Below, in pieces: positions 9,045 to 17,661 of a stretch of 64,000 nt of DNA. A program made the translations under genes and the position numbers. The notes under the pieces were generated by a model, which worked only from the letters and a program-made list of their open reading frames with translations, searched no databases and was not told the DNA's origin. Where the stretch lies: assembly GCF_004361855.1 (NCBI RefSeq), contig NZ_SNWQ01000006.1, positions 62,001 through 126,000 on the forward strand, in the 5' to 3' direction. Source of the DNA: Kribbella caucasensis. GTDB lineage: Bacteria > Actinomycetota > Actinomycetes > Propionibacteriales > Kribbellaceae. Numbering within the stretch: the first letter of the stretch is position 1; the number at the start of each line of letters is the position of its first letter.

Positions 9045-9362
9045 GTGGCAGAGGAGACGCCGGGACCGGCGGCGAAGAAGCGGAACGACCCGACCAGCCA
9101 GCTGGCCCGGGGCGAGCTGGTGCACGCCGAGGTGAAACCGCTGGAGCTGTCCGGGATCAAGACGGTGCTCGTCGGCATCGTCGCCTGGGCGGTGGCGTTC
9201 GTCGTGGTGCTGATCTTCCGCGACGAGCTGAAGAAGGACGGCGACGACTGGTGGTTGTGGGTCACCGTGGCCGGCTTCGGCCTCGGCTGGATCGGTCTCG
9301 CCTACTGCAAGCGCCGCTGGTCCGCCATCCAGGCCGGCCACCGCAGCGAGATCGAAGACTGA
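9045..9362 (+). CDS. DUF2530 family small membrane protein
   Basis: A 105-residue protein with two hydrophobic segments (about residues 43-58 and 70-86) joined by a short charged loop (RDELKKDGDD), and a basic, soluble N-terminus. Length and pattern match actinobacterial DUF2530 proteins such as Rv0882, which in mycobacteria also sits next to a DUF3027 gene. Function is unknown. The start is GTG at 9045 with AAGGTGG four bases upstream. It converges on the DUF3027 gene 13 bp away. Confidence 0.8.
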   Translation: MAEETPGPAAKKRNDPTSQLARGELVHAEVKPLELSGIKTVLVGIVAWAVAFVVVLIFRDELKKDGDDWWLWVTVAGFGLGWIGLAYCKRRWSAIQAGHRSEIED

Positions 9363-9375
9363 GCTCAGCGCCCGA

Positions 9376-10284
9376 TCAGTCCTGGTCGGCGGTCTCCTCG
9401 ACCAGTGCGTCCGCGGTCTCCTCGACCAGCTCGTCGTCCGAGGTCGGCTCGGCGGCCGCCTCGATCTCGGCCTGTACCGCGTCCGCTTCGACCAGGTCGT
9501 CGTCCAACTGGCCGGCGCTGATCGCGAGCTCGTCGTACCCGGTGGTGTCGAAGGCGTGCTCGGTGGACGGCTGATCCGGGGACTCGACCACCACGTCCGA
9601 GTGAGCGCCACAGCCGTAGTCGTAGGCGACGATCCGCCCCTCGCCCGGCGCCATCTCGTTCGTGCAGCCGCCGAACGCCTGACCGAGACTGTCCGCCAGC
9701 CGGATCCAGTAGCCACAGCTGTTGCACTTGTACGGCACCGCCTGCGCGATCGGCGAGGCCGGACCGAAGTCCCCGGCGTACCAACGCTCGGCCGCATCTT
9801 CCCGCCCGTACTGCGACAGCACGCGCTCGCGGCCCAGACCGAGCTCCTCGACAACGGTGAGCACCTCTTCGGGCGCACCCGTCGTGTCGGTGAACCCAGG
9901 CTCCAGCCGCGGGTCGTCGGGCAGGCTCGGGAACAGGTCACCCGGCCGCAGATCGCCCGGCTGGACTCGATCGGACCACGGCACCCACTCCGGCGCGACG
10001 ATCGCCTCGTCGCCCGGGAGCATCACGACCTCGTTGACCGTCACCGTCTTCGCCCGCGACGCCCGGGTCAGGGTGACGGCCCACCGCCAGCCGCGGTACC
10101 CCGGGTGGGTGGAGGCGAAATAGTGCGTGAGCAGCCGCTCGCCCTCGACCAGATATCCGAGATGCTCTCCCACCCGCGCGGCGCCGGTCTCGGCGATCGC
10201 GGCCTCGCGCGCGGGGTCCACAGCGGCCGCGAGGACCGCGTCGGGCTTGGCGCGGACCGATTCGGAAGCCTTGACGGGAGTCAC
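9376..10284 (-). CDS. DUF3027 family protein (Rv0883c-like)
   Basis: A protein of about 302 residues and unknown role, conserved across actinobacteria. Residues 1-100 include the family's EGERLLTHYFASTHPGYRGWRW block. A later segment has a putative metal site with CNSCGYW followed by another Cys (GGCTNE) and a Cys-His (GCGAH). The last 60 residues are strongly acidic (DDELVEETAD and similar). An open frame continues far upstream without function; GTG at 10284 is chosen because it lies just before the first conserved block and clears the divergent MFS gene. A GTG at 10302 is an alternative. The gene sits in the conserved DUF2530-DUF3027-MFS-cold-shock neighbourhood. Confidence 0.82.
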   Translation of the reverse strand: MTPVKASESVRAKPDAVLAAAVDPAREAAIAETGAARVGEHLGYLVEGERLLTHYFASTHPGYRGWRWAVTLTRASRAKTVTVNEVVMLPGDEAIVAPEWVPWSDRVQPGDLRPGDLFPSLPDDPRLEPGFTDTTGAPEEVLTVVEELGLGRERVLSQYGREDAAERWYAGDFGPASPIAQAVPYKCNSCGYWIRLADSLGQAFGGCTNEMAPGEGRIVAYDYGCGAHSDVVVESPDQPSTEHAFDTTGYDELAISAGQLDDDLVEADAVQAEIEAAAEPTSDDELVEETADALVEETADQD

Positions 10285-10369
10285 AATCGACAATTCTCGC
10301 ACGCCCGGCACCAGGATCCGAACCGTGCCGCGACTGCGGTCTGTCCCCCGCACAAGGCAGGATGGTGAC

Positions 10370-12286
10370 ATGGAGAGTCCTGACCCGGCGGACCGGCGGC
10401 ACACCGAGCAGCCAAGGCGTCCCGGCACGGACTCCACCACTGGTAAGACGCCACCACCCGGGAGCGGTCCGAGCGGTGCCGGTAAGACGCGGGGCTCGGC
10501 GAGTGAGCGACTGGGTACCGCGAGTAAGAAGCTGGGGTCGGCGAGCAAGAAGGTCGGGCGCGCTTCGAAGGTCGGCGCCACCGGATTCGCGGCCGCCTCC
10601 AAGAAGACCGCCGGCGTCACCGGCCGGGCTGGCCGTGCGACCGGGCGACGGATCCGCGGCCTGACCAGCGCACAGGGCGCCGGCGAATCCGGCCTGTCCC
10701 GCCTGATCGAGCTCGGCGCGGTGAACGCCGCGGGCGACACCGCCTTCGCGGTTTCCCTCGCCGGCACCGTGTTCTTCGCCGTACCGAGTGAACAGGCCCG
10801 CGACCGAGTCGCCCTCTTCCTGCTACTGACGATGGCTCCCTTCGCGTTGATGGCTCCGCTGATCGGCCCGATCCTGGACCGGTTCCGGCATGGCCGCCGC
10901 TGGGCGATCGGGGCTACCCTCGGCCTGCGCGGATTCCTCGTCTGGAGCCTGGCCGCGTCGATCGACAGCGCGACCTGGTTGTACCCGGCCGCCCTGGGCT
11001 GCCTCGTCGCCTCGAAGGCGTACGGCGTCACCCGCGCGTCCGCCGTACCGCGGCTGCTGCCGAAGGAGGTCAGCCTGGTCACGGCCAACTCGCGCATCTC
11101 CCTGGCCGGTGTCGCCGGCGCGACCGTCGGCGCCGGTATCGCGGGCGGGTTCGCGGCGATCGGGCCGGAGTGGTCGCTGCGCTGGGCCGCGGTCGTCTAC
11201 ACGATCGGCCTGATCCTCGCGATCCGGTTGCCAAGCCGGGTCGACTCCCCCGCGGGTGAGGAGATGGTCGGCACCGCCGGCCGCGAGGCCCGTCGCCGGG
11301 CGATCACCGCGGCCGTGGCGCGCGGGATCCGGTGCAACCTCGGGCTCCGGTTCGTGTCCGGCTTCCTGACCATGTACCTGGCGTTCCTGCTTCGGGACAA
11401 GCCGATCAGCGGCCTCGACGGAGCACTCGCCGCGGGTGCCGTGATCGCCGCGGCCGGTATCGGGAACAGTTCCGGCACCCTGATCGGATCGTTGCTCAAG
11501 GCAAGAAGACCCGAGGGCGTCGTACTGGTCGTGCTGCTGGCCGATGCGGCCGTGGCGGTCGTCGTCGCGGTGTTGTACGGGTTCCCGACGTTGATCGTGC
11601 TCGGCTTGATCGCCGGGTTGTGCAGTTCGCTCGGCAAGCTGTCGCTCGACGCGATGATCCAGCGGGATGTTCCGGAGACGGTGCGGACGTCAGTGTTCGC
11701 CCGCTCCGAGACGGTGTTGCAGCTGGCCTGGGTGCTCGGCGGCGGCTGCGGGATCCTGATGCCGCTGGTCCCCCGGCTCGGATTCGGATTCCTGGCCGTG
11801 GTCCTGGTCGGCCTCGTCATCTTCGTCATCCGGCAAAAACCGACAGCCCGGACCGGCCCCGCACCAGGCGGCCCACGCGGACCTCGTACGACCGGGGCGG
11901 CGGGGCGGGGAAGGAATCAAGCCGAGCCGCCGGCTGAGCCGAGATCGTCTACACGCACGGTCATGACGAGCCCGACCGACCCGACGACCCAGCGGATCTC
12001 CGAGCGTCGCGCGGCCGGGACCCGGGTCGAGGACAACGCCCGGTACCACGAGCCGACGGTCGAGTTCCGCGCCGATCCCCGGGCCGACTCCCACGTCGAT
12101 TCCCGGGGCGGGGACCAGCAACGGCCGGCGCCCGCTCAACCAGTTGGACGCTGGTGGAGCGGGCAGCCGGACGACGACGAGGACGAGACGGTCGAGGACG
12201 AGGCGTCCTGGGCCAAGGAACCTACGGTCGAACGGGCTCCTGATCGGCGGGACGGACTGTTTCGCCGTCGGAAGCCGGATCGCTGA
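10370..12286 (+). CDS. MFS transporter with long basic N-terminal tail
   Basis: A 638-residue membrane protein. Residues 95 to about 490 form the MFS core with about 12 hydrophobic segments. The first 90 residues are soluble, rich in Ser, Lys, Ala and Gly, and contain repeats of the type ASKKLGSASKKVGRASK. The last 140 residues are a polar, acidic tail (DDDEDETVEDEA). Such tails are unusual for the superfamily but occur in actinobacterial members next to DUF3027. The ATG at 10370 follows a GGATGG sequence; an open frame extends further upstream but would overlap the DUF3027 promoter region. The 3' end overlaps the convergent MFS remnant by 65 bp. The substrate is unknown. Confidence 0.85.
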   Translation: MESPDPADRRHTEQPRRPGTDSTTGKTPPPGSGPSGAGKTRGSASERLGTASKKLGSASKKVGRASKVGATGFAAASKKTAGVTGRAGRATGRRIRGLTSAQGAGESGLSRLIELGAVNAAGDTAFAVSLAGTVFFAVPSEQARDRVALFLLLTMAPFALMAPLIGPILDRFRHGRRWAIGATLGLRGFLVWSLAASIDSATWLYPAALGCLVASKAYGVTRASAVPRLLPKEVSLVTANSRISLAGVAGATVGAGIAGGFAAIGPEWSLRWAAVVYTIGLILAIRLPSRVDSPAGEEMVGTAGREARRRAITAAVARGIRCNLGLRFVSGFLTMYLAFLLRDKPISGLDGALAAGAVIAAAGIGNSSGTLIGSLLKARRPEGVVLVVLLADAAVAVVVAVLYGFPTLIVLGLIAGLCSSLGKLSLDAMIQRDVPETVRTSVFARSETVLQLAWVLGGGCGILMPLVPRLGFGFLAVVLVGLVIFVIRQKPTARTGPAPGGPRGPRTTGAAGRGRNQAEPPAEPRSSTRTVMTSPTDPTTQRISERRAAGTRVEDNARYHEPTVEFRADPRADSHVDSRGGDQQRPAPAQPVGRWWSGQPDDDEDETVEDEASWAKEPTVERAPDRRDGLFRRRKPDR

Positions 12287-12943
12287 TCCGCTGCTGTGTA
12301 CCGCGGAGGACGAAGACGACCGCCACAGCGGTGGCCGTCAGCATGATCGCGCCGACCAGAGCGACCACGTTCATGCTGTGGCTGAAGGAATGCCGGGCGG
12401 CGGTCAGTACCAGATCCTGAAGCGGAGCGGGCAGGCTGGAAGCGACAGCCGTGGCGGCCGGGAGCCCTTCGCGAGCGGCGTCAGCAGCCGAAGCAGCCAG
12501 CCCGGCCGGTAGCTGCCCGTCCAGATCCGAGCGGTAGGCGGCCGTTCCGATGCTGCCCAGTACGGCGATGCCGAGGGCGCCGCCGAATTCGCTGCACGTC
12601 TCCATCAGGGCGGACGCCGAGCCGGCCCGCTCCGGCGCCACCGAGCCGACCACAGCCTCCGTGACCAGCGACATCACCATGACCAGCCCGGCCGCCAGCA
12701 ACCCGGACCCACACAGCACCACCCAAAGCCGCGACCCGGCCTCGACCTGGGTCAGCACGACGAACCCCGGACGCCGCGACCAGGAATCCGAAGCCGAGGA
12801 CACACGCGCGATCCAGCTTCTGTGCGAGCGCAGTGCCAAGAGGCGCGGCACCGCCGACCGCCACGGAGGGGAGCAGGGCCCACAACGCCGACTCCAGCGG
12901 GCCCATGCCGAGGACGAGACGGACGGGCTGCAAGTACTGCGTC
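12222..12943 (-). pseudogene. EmrB/QacA-type MFS transporter, C-terminal remnant with frameshift
   Basis: Only the C-terminal half of a 14-TM drug:proton antiporter remains. Entering from the TnpB element, one frame reads TQYLQPVRLVLGMGPLESALW, a typical TM9-10 region of this family. At about 12761-12780 the reading changes to another frame, which continues as FVVLTQVEAG and then the conserved region VAPERAGSASALMETCSEFGGALG to a normal C-terminus. The N-terminal roughly 250 residues are missing, replaced by the TnpB element. Both the truncation and the frameshift make it non-functional. A TetR remnant lies on the far side of the element, suggesting an ancestral divergent TetR/MFS pair. Confidence 0.82.
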
Positions 12944-13050
12944 TTGACGTCCTCCCCGCCCCATGAGGGATGGGGATTCCAACCACTACGCGGAGGTAGC
13001 GAGTTGAGGTTCACGCTTCGGCGAGACCCGTGGTGGCGTCTCTCGGCGTG
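12924..13050 (-). ncRNA. Predicted TnpB guide RNA (omega/reRNA) with guide
   Basis: By analogy with characterised TnpB systems, the guide RNA should start inside the 3' end of tnpB, run through the right-end hairpin (about 12950-12980) and continue into flanking DNA. The scaffold would end at 12944 with TCAA. The first 20 flanking bases (complement of 12924-12943, beginning GACGCAGTACTTG) would be the guide, and they lie within the disrupted MFS gene. The 5' end is not visible from sequence; 13050 is nominal. Expression is inferred. Confidence 0.45.
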
Positions 13051-14250
13051 CGCTGACGGCCCGTCCGGCCGCGATGTTCACTGCCGCGTTCACGTCCGCG
13101 TTCGCCTGGTGTCCGCAGGCTGCGCACCGGAAGACCGCTTGGCTCTCGCGGTTCTCCGGTGCGCAGTGCCCACAGACGCTACAGGTCAGCGACGTGTACG
13201 CAGGATTCACCTTCTCCACCCGTCCTGCGGCCTTGCGCTCCAGCCGCTGCACGAGCAGCCCCCACCCGTTGGCCAGGATGCCCCGGTTCAGACCAGCCTT
13301 CGCCCTGGCACGGTTCGGCAGGTACCTCCCTGGTCGTTCCGGATCGGGCTTGGGTTTCGGTCGCCGGGTCATCGGTGCGATGCGCAGGTCCTCGACGCGG
13401 ATCACGTCGAACTGCCGGGCGAGGTCGGTGCTGATCTTCTCGACCCAGTCCTTGCGACGATCGCCGGCCCGGGCCTGCAGCTTCGCGATCGCGACCTTCG
13501 CCCGCTGGCTGCGGTTGGAGCCGCGACGGCACCGGGACAGGCGACGTTGCAGCTGCTTCAGCCGTGCCTGCTCACGGTCCGACAGACCTGGGCAGGTCAG
13601 GAGTTCGCCGGTGGACAGGGCGGCCGAGACGGTGACGCCGCGGTCCACCCCGACGACCTCGCCCGTGCCGGGTGCGGGGATCGGTGGCGGGATTGCGGCA
13701 AAGGCGATGTGCCAGCGGTCCGCCCGGTCGCGGGTGATGCGGTAGGACTTCGCGTCGGGAGCAGGTCGGGACAGCCGGAACCGTACCCAGCCGACCTTGG
13801 GCACGTTGACCGCGGCCCACTTGCAGTTCAGCTTCACGATCCGAGACGCCTGGGAGCCGACGATGCGGAACCCCTCGTGCAGCCCGGCCTTGCGCCAGGT
13901 CGGCCGCCGATGGCTACCGGCGTAGAAGTTCCGGACGGCCTGGTCGAAGTCCCGCAGCGCCTGCTGTTGCACGGTCTGCGACCCGGCCCGCAGCCAGCCG
14001 AACGCGGCTCGCGCCTCGGTCAACTGCTTGGCCTGCTCGACGTATCCAGGTGTCGGGCCTTTGTCGCGGGTCCACATCGACCACTGCTCAAGCGCCAGGT
14101 TGTACACGTACCGGGCCTGCCGGCACTGCTCCAGCAACGCAACCTGCTGGGCGGGAGTCGGGTACAGCCGGAACCGGGACACGCCACTGATCCAATCAGC
14201 CGGGACCGACAATTCCCGATTCCCAAGGGGAGGGAGTCGCGGTTCGAACA
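12944..14250 (-). mobile_element. IS1341-type (IS200/IS605 group) element carrying tnpB only
   Basis: The element holds tnpB without a tnpA transposase. The right end, just after the tnpB stop, contains a hairpin (CCCCA-N7-TGGGG) followed by GGGGAGGACGTCAA, the usual pattern at the right end of TnpB elements, and ends near 12944. The left end, upstream of tnpB, is GC-rich with a CCCTCCCC/GGGAATCGGG stretch near 14210-14235; its exact boundary (about 14240-14255) is uncertain. The element interrupts an MFS/TetR gene pair. With no tnpA, movement would need a transposase in trans. Confidence 0.75.
12986..14182 (-). CDS. tnpB: TnpB RNA-guided endonuclease (OrfB family)
   Basis: A protein of about 398 residues from GTG at 14182; an in-frame start at 14251 would add 23 residues. 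It opens with FRLYPTPAQQ, the usual OrfB beginning, followed by the helical HTH-like REC region. The RuvC triad appears intact. In numbering from 14251, D203 is in VGVDRG, E287 in VEDLRI and D386 in NADVNAA. A zinc ribbon has C357, C360, C376 and C379. TnpB cleaves DNA matched by its guide RNA next to a transposon-associated motif. The gene is full-length with no visible lesion, so the nuclease may be active although no tnpA is present. Confidence 0.9.
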   Translation of the reverse strand: MSRFRLYPTPAQQVALLEQCRQARYVYNLALEQWSMWTRDKGPTPGYVEQAKQLTEARAAFGWLRAGSQTVQQQALRDFDQAVRNFYAGSHRRPTWRKAGLHEGFRIVGSQASRIVKLNCKWAAVNVPKVGWVRFRLSRPAPDAKSYRITRDRADRWHIAFAAIPPPIPAPGTGEVVGVDRGVTVSAALSTGELLTCPGLSDREQARLKQLQRRLSRCRRGSNRSQRAKVAIAKLQARAGDRRKDWVEKISTDLARQFDVIRVEDLRIAPMTRRPKPKPDPERPGRYLPNRARAKAGLNRGILANGWGLLVQRLERKAAGRVEKVNPAYTSLTCSVCGHCAPENRESQAVFRCAACGHQANADVNAAVNIAAGRAVSARRETPPRVSPKREPQLATSA

Positions 14251-14470
14251 TGCTGAACGATCACGAGCACGCCCGCGAGGCCGACCGGCTGTACAACCGG
14301 CGACTGACGCGCTGGCGACACCGGACCGCTATCCGACAATCGCCGCCGGCCTCGCGGCGTCGGACGACCTCGGCCTCGACTACGACACCGACGAATTCCA
14401 GACCGGCCTCGACACCGCCCTCGACGGCATCGAAGCCCTGATCACCCGCCGAACCACCCCTGACCGGCGC
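14251..14470 (+). pseudogene. TetR-family regulator, C-terminal remnant
   Basis: In one frame from about 14310 the translation reads TPDRYPTIAAGLAASDDL, then DEFQTGLDTALDGIEALI, which matches the end of TetR C-terminal domains. The HTH and most of the ligand domain are absent, and the frame runs on past the expected stop. It lies next to the TnpB left end, on the strand opposite the MFS remnant, as expected for the regulator of a divergent TetR/MFS pair. The exact limits are approximate. Confidence 0.6.
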
Positions 14471-14525
14471 GGCGGGCGCGGCGTAGTACGGGGGTTCCGG
14501 CGCGGCGGGGGCGGCGCCGTACGGC

Positions 14526-14909
14526 CTAGATGTCTAGTTTGTCTGCTACGCCGCGGAGGACGGTGGCTACCTGGCGGGCGGCCTTGCCGTCGGGGTGACG
14601 GCCGCGGCGGTAGCCCTCGCCGATGTTGTCCAGCAGCTTGATCAGGTCCTCGACGACCAGCGCCATCTCCTCCGGCTTCGGCCGCATCGCCTTCGCCACC
14701 GACGGCGGCGGGTCGATCAGCCGGACCTGGAGCGCCTGCTCACCCTTGCGCCCCTCGACCACCCCGAACTCGACCTTCTGGCCAGGTTTGAGGCTGGTCA
14801 CTCCCGCCGGCAGGGCCTCCGCCCGGACGTAGACGTCCCCGCCCTCCTCCTTGCTGAGGAAGCCGAACCCCTTCTCGGAGTCATACCACTTGACCTTGCC
14901 AACAGGCAC
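14526..14909 (-). CDS. Cold-shock domain protein with C-terminal extension
   Basis: A 127-residue nucleic acid-binding protein. Residues 1-66 form a cold-shock OB fold with RNP1 KGFGFL and an RNP2 equivalent VYVRAEAL, in which the usual VFVHxSAL is altered (Arg for His). Residues 67-127 form a helical extension (EEMALVVEDLIKLLDNIGEGYRRGRH) that ordinary 67-residue Csp proteins lack but that is common in the actinobacterial protein next to DUF3027. The start is GTG at 14907-14909, with GAAGAGG upstream. It probably acts as an RNA chaperone in the cytoplasm. The TnpB element has separated it from the MFS/DUF3027 genes. Confidence 0.9.
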   Translation of the reverse strand: MPVGKVKWYDSEKGFGFLSKEEGGDVYVRAEALPAGVTSLKPGQKVEFGVVEGRKGEQALQVRLIDPPPSVAKAMRPKPEEMALVVEDLIKLLDNIGEGYRRGRHPDGKAARQVATVLRGVADKLDI

Positions 14910-15073
14910 GGGAACCTCTTCGATGTCAATCGTCGGAACAGGACGGAGGGGGTGACCGGACGGGCTGCCCGGGCCGGTTACCCAGCGTACGTGAACCGGG
15001 TCCTCACCGCCTCTGGGAAACTATCTGATCGGGCAGCGACTCGCACTCCCCGGGCCTCGGGATCCGCCGGAAA

Positions 15074-16543
15074 TCAGCGGTACTTGTCCGGGTTGGCGAG
15101 GCGTTCGTTCATCGACCCGGATCTGAACCCGCGCGGGTCCACCGCGGCCGCCGTGAACCCCTCGGCCCGGACCAGTTCGACCAGCGCCGCGGAGTCGATC
15201 GTGCCGAGCAGGCCGGCGTCGATCTCGATGCTCGCGGACTCGCCGAGATCCCGGACCCGGACGTTCTGCACGCCGTACGGCGCGAGGTGGGCGCGAACGG
15301 CCTGCTCGGCGCGATCGACCCGGGCGAGCAGGTTCGGCGTGATCCGGATGCCGTACGCGATCCGGCTGGACAGACAGGCCGCGGCCGGCTTGTCGGACGT
15401 CTCCAGCCCCCAGCTCCGGGACGCCTCGCGGATCTGCGCCTTGGTCAGCCGGGCGTCGCGCAACGGGGTGAGCGCGCCACGCTCGAACGCGGCCCGGATG
15501 CCCGGCCGGAACCCGGCGATCGCGTCGTCCGCATTGGTCCCGGTCGCGATCGCGTCGATCCCGAACTCGTCCGCGATCGGCTGCAGGGTCTCGATCAGCT
15601 CGGCCTTGCAGAAGTAGCACCGGTCGCCCGCGTTCGCCTGGTAGCCCTCGCGGTCCATCTCATGCGTATGCGGGGTGACATGCCGGACCCCGATGCTGTC
15701 CGCGAAGTGGGCCGCGGGCTCGAGCTCGGCGACCGGCAGGCTGGGGCTGACCGCCGTCGCCGCGACCACGTTGGCGGGCCCGATCGCCCGCGCCGCGGCC
15801 GCCAGCAAGAAGGCCGAGTCCGCGCCACCACTGAAGGCGACGACCATGCTCGGATAGCTCGACAGCCGCGCCATCAACGCTTCCAGCCGCTGCTCGAGGA
15901 CGTATGCGTCCAGCCAGGCGGGGAACTCGGTCAGATCGTTCAGTACGACGTCCGCTCCGTACGCGCGCAACTCATCCGCGGTGAACGGCCCAGTGGCCAC
16001 GCTCACCGCAACGGCACCGGCAGCACGAGCTCCGTCGATGTCGGCCGTGTGGTCGCCGACGTAGATCGTCGCCTCGTGCTCCCGCAGCGCGATCCCCTTC
16101 TCGGCGCCATGCAGGTCACCGACGGGCTCGTCCACATCCAGGCCGAGGTGGTCCAGGTGCAACCGCACACTCGGCTCGTACTTCGCCGACACGACGACCG
16201 TCTTCCCGCGCAGCGCCCGGATCGCGGCCAGCGACTCGGCCACACCGGGCATCGGCAGGCTGCTGGTGATCGCGTGTTCCGGGTAGTGCTCGCGGTACCG
16301 CGCGACCATCGCATCCACCTGGTCGGGCGGGAACCAGTTCGCCATCTCCCAGACCAACGGCGGGCCGAGCCGGCTCACCACCAGGTCGGTGTCGATCGGC
16401 GTACCGGTCTTGGCGGCGAGCAGATCCCAGACCGCCTGGATCCCCGGCCGGGAGTCGATCAGGGTCATGTCCAGGTCGAACCCGACCACGAGCTCCGGCA
16501 CATCGGTGGTTGCTTCCCTGGGCTGGATCTCGGCGGTCGACAC
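15074..16543 (-). CDS. HAD hydrolase fused to LarE-type sulfur transferase
   Basis: A single 489-residue frame with two enzymes. Residues 18-215 are a HAD phosphatase of the phosphoglycolate phosphatase type: FDLDMTL nucleophile loop (D23, D25), VVSAK, and VGDHTADIDGA as motif IV. Residues about 217-489 are an ATP-pyrophosphatase of the LarE family: PP-loop SGGADS at 238-243, CYFC (C309, C312) and ACLSSRIAYG with C390 at the position of the sacrificial Cys of Lactiplantibacillus LarE. Three conserved cysteines would fit the LarE subtype reported to hold an iron-sulfur cluster. LarE thiolates the nickel-pincer cofactor of lactate racemase-type enzymes. No larA, larB or larC is in the window. 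Start GTG at 16543; an upstream in-frame ATG adds 24 low-complexity residues. Confidence 0.87.
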   Translation of the reverse strand: MSTAEIQPREATTDVPELVVGFDLDMTLIDSRPGIQAVWDLLAAKTGTPIDTDLVVSRLGPPLVWEMANWFPPDQVDAMVARYREHYPEHAITSSLPMPGVAESLAAIRALRGKTVVVSAKYEPSVRLHLDHLGLDVDEPVGDLHGAEKGIALREHEATIYVGDHTADIDGARAAGAVAVSVATGPFTADELRAYGADVVLNDLTEFPAWLDAYVLEQRLEALMARLSSYPSMVVAFSGGADSAFLLAAAARAIGPANVVAATAVSPSLPVAELEPAAHFADSIGVRHVTPHTHEMDREGYQANAGDRCYFCKAELIETLQPIADEFGIDAIATGTNADDAIAGFRPGIRAAFERGALTPLRDARLTKAQIREASRSWGLETSDKPAAACLSSRIAYGIRITPNLLARVDRAEQAVRAHLAPYGVQNVRVRDLGESASIEIDAGLLGTIDSAALVELVRAEGFTAAAVDPRGFRSGSMNERLANPDKYR

Positions 16544-16620
16544 GTCCCCAACCCTACTTCTTCGGACTCCCAGGCGGCCGGGCTGTCTCGGTCTCGCATC
16601 CCGGACAGACCTCAAAGTCT

Positions 16621-16649
16621 AGTAATTCAGTAGGAAAATAGAGATTACT
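16621..16649. promoter_or_regulatory. Inverted repeat in the LarE/TauD divergent promoter region
   Basis: AGTAAT-N17-ATTACT lies in an AT-rich island between the divergent HAD-LarE and dioxygenase genes, 29 bp before the dioxygenase start. It could be an operator for either gene. No regulator family can be assigned. Confidence 0.35.
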
Positions 16650-16677
16650 CAGACCCCAGCTCGCAGGGAGACAGACC

Positions 16678-17616
16678 ATGACCACACAGCTCGCGGAAAC
16701 CGCACCCGAGACCGCCGGCGTCACCGTGACCAAGTACGGCGGGGCGCTCGGTGCTGTCATCGGCGGGGTCCGGCTCGGCGGCGACCTCGATCCCGGGGCC
16801 GTCGCCACGATCCGGCAGGCCCTGCTCACCCACAAGGTGATCTTCTTCCGCGGCCAGCAGCACCTCGACGACGCCGGCCAGCTCGCCTTCGCGAAGCTGC
16901 TCGGCACCCCGACCCTCGCGCACCCGACCTCGAAATCGCTGGAGAACAGCGAGCACGTGCTGCCGATCGACGCCGACTACGGCAAGGCGAACAGCTGGCA
17001 CACCGATGTCACGTTCGTGGACCGCATCCCCGCTATCAGCTTGCTCCGGGCGGTCACACTCCCGTCGTACGGCGGTGCGACCAGCTGGGCGAACACCGTC
17101 ACGGCGTACGCGAACCTCCCGGTCGCACTACAGGCGTTGGTCGATCGGCTTTGGGCGGTGCACAGCAACGTGTACGACTACGCCGGGAGGGTCGACGAGA
17201 CGCGGATCGGCGGCGTGGACGTCAAGGTGCAGACACATCGTGAGCAGTTCGTGTCGACGCTGTACGAGACCGAGCACCCGGTGGTCCGTGTACACCCGGA
17301 GACCGGCGAACGCTCGCTCGTCCTCGGTCACTTCGTCCGGCGGTTCGTCGGTCTCACCTCGGCCGAGACACACCAGTTGTTCCAGCTGCTGCAGAACCGG
17401 GTGACCAACCTCGACAACACCGTCCGCTGGCAGTGGCAGCCCGGCGACCTGGCCATGTGGGACAACCGAGCGACCCAGCACTACGGGGTCGCCGACTACG
17501 ACGACAAGCCACGCCGGCTGCACCGGGTCACGCTCGCCGGCGAGGTCCCGGTCAGCGTCGACGGCGTCCGCAGTACGCCGCGCACCGGCGACGCGAGCCA
17601 CTTCTCCAGCCTGTAA
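16678..17616 (+). CDS. TauD/TfdA family alpha-ketoglutarate dioxygenase
   Basis: A 312-residue Fe(II)/2-oxoglutarate-dependent dioxygenase. The facial triad is H108-x-D110 in WHTDVTF and H268 in [11 protein letters not shown]283 in RRLHRVTL is placed to bind the 2-oxoglutarate carboxylate. Length and motif spacing match taurine, alkylsulfonate or alkylsulfate dioxygenases that release sulfite or sulfate during sulfur limitation. No ssu/tau transporter is adjacent, so the substrate is open. A GGGAGAC ribosome-binding site precedes the ATG. A divergent AT-rich promoter with an inverted repeat lies upstream. Confidence 0.9.
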   Translation: MTTQLAETAPETAGVTVTKYGGALGAVIGGVRLGGDLDPGAVATIRQALLTHKVIFFRGQQHLDDAGQLAFAKLLGTPTLAHPTSKSLENSEHVLPIDADYGKANSWHTDVTFVDRIPAISLLRAVTLPSYGGATSWANTVTAYANLPVALQALVDRLWAVHSNVYDYAGRVDETRIGGVDVKVQTHREQFVSTLYETEHPVVRVHPETGERSLVLGHFVRRFVGLTSAETHQLFQLLQNRVTNLDNTVRWQWQPGDLAMWDNRATQHYGVADYDDKPRRLHRVTLAGEVPVSVDGVRSTPRTGDASHFSSL

Positions 17617-17661
17617 GCCCGGTTGCCCACTTCCGCTCTGTAAGTAACTTGCTTGACATTT

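Noticed and set aside
10285..11097. Upstream extension of the DUF3027 frame
   Set aside because: The added residues are Ser/Arg/Pro-rich with no conservation signal and lie opposite the MFS coding region.
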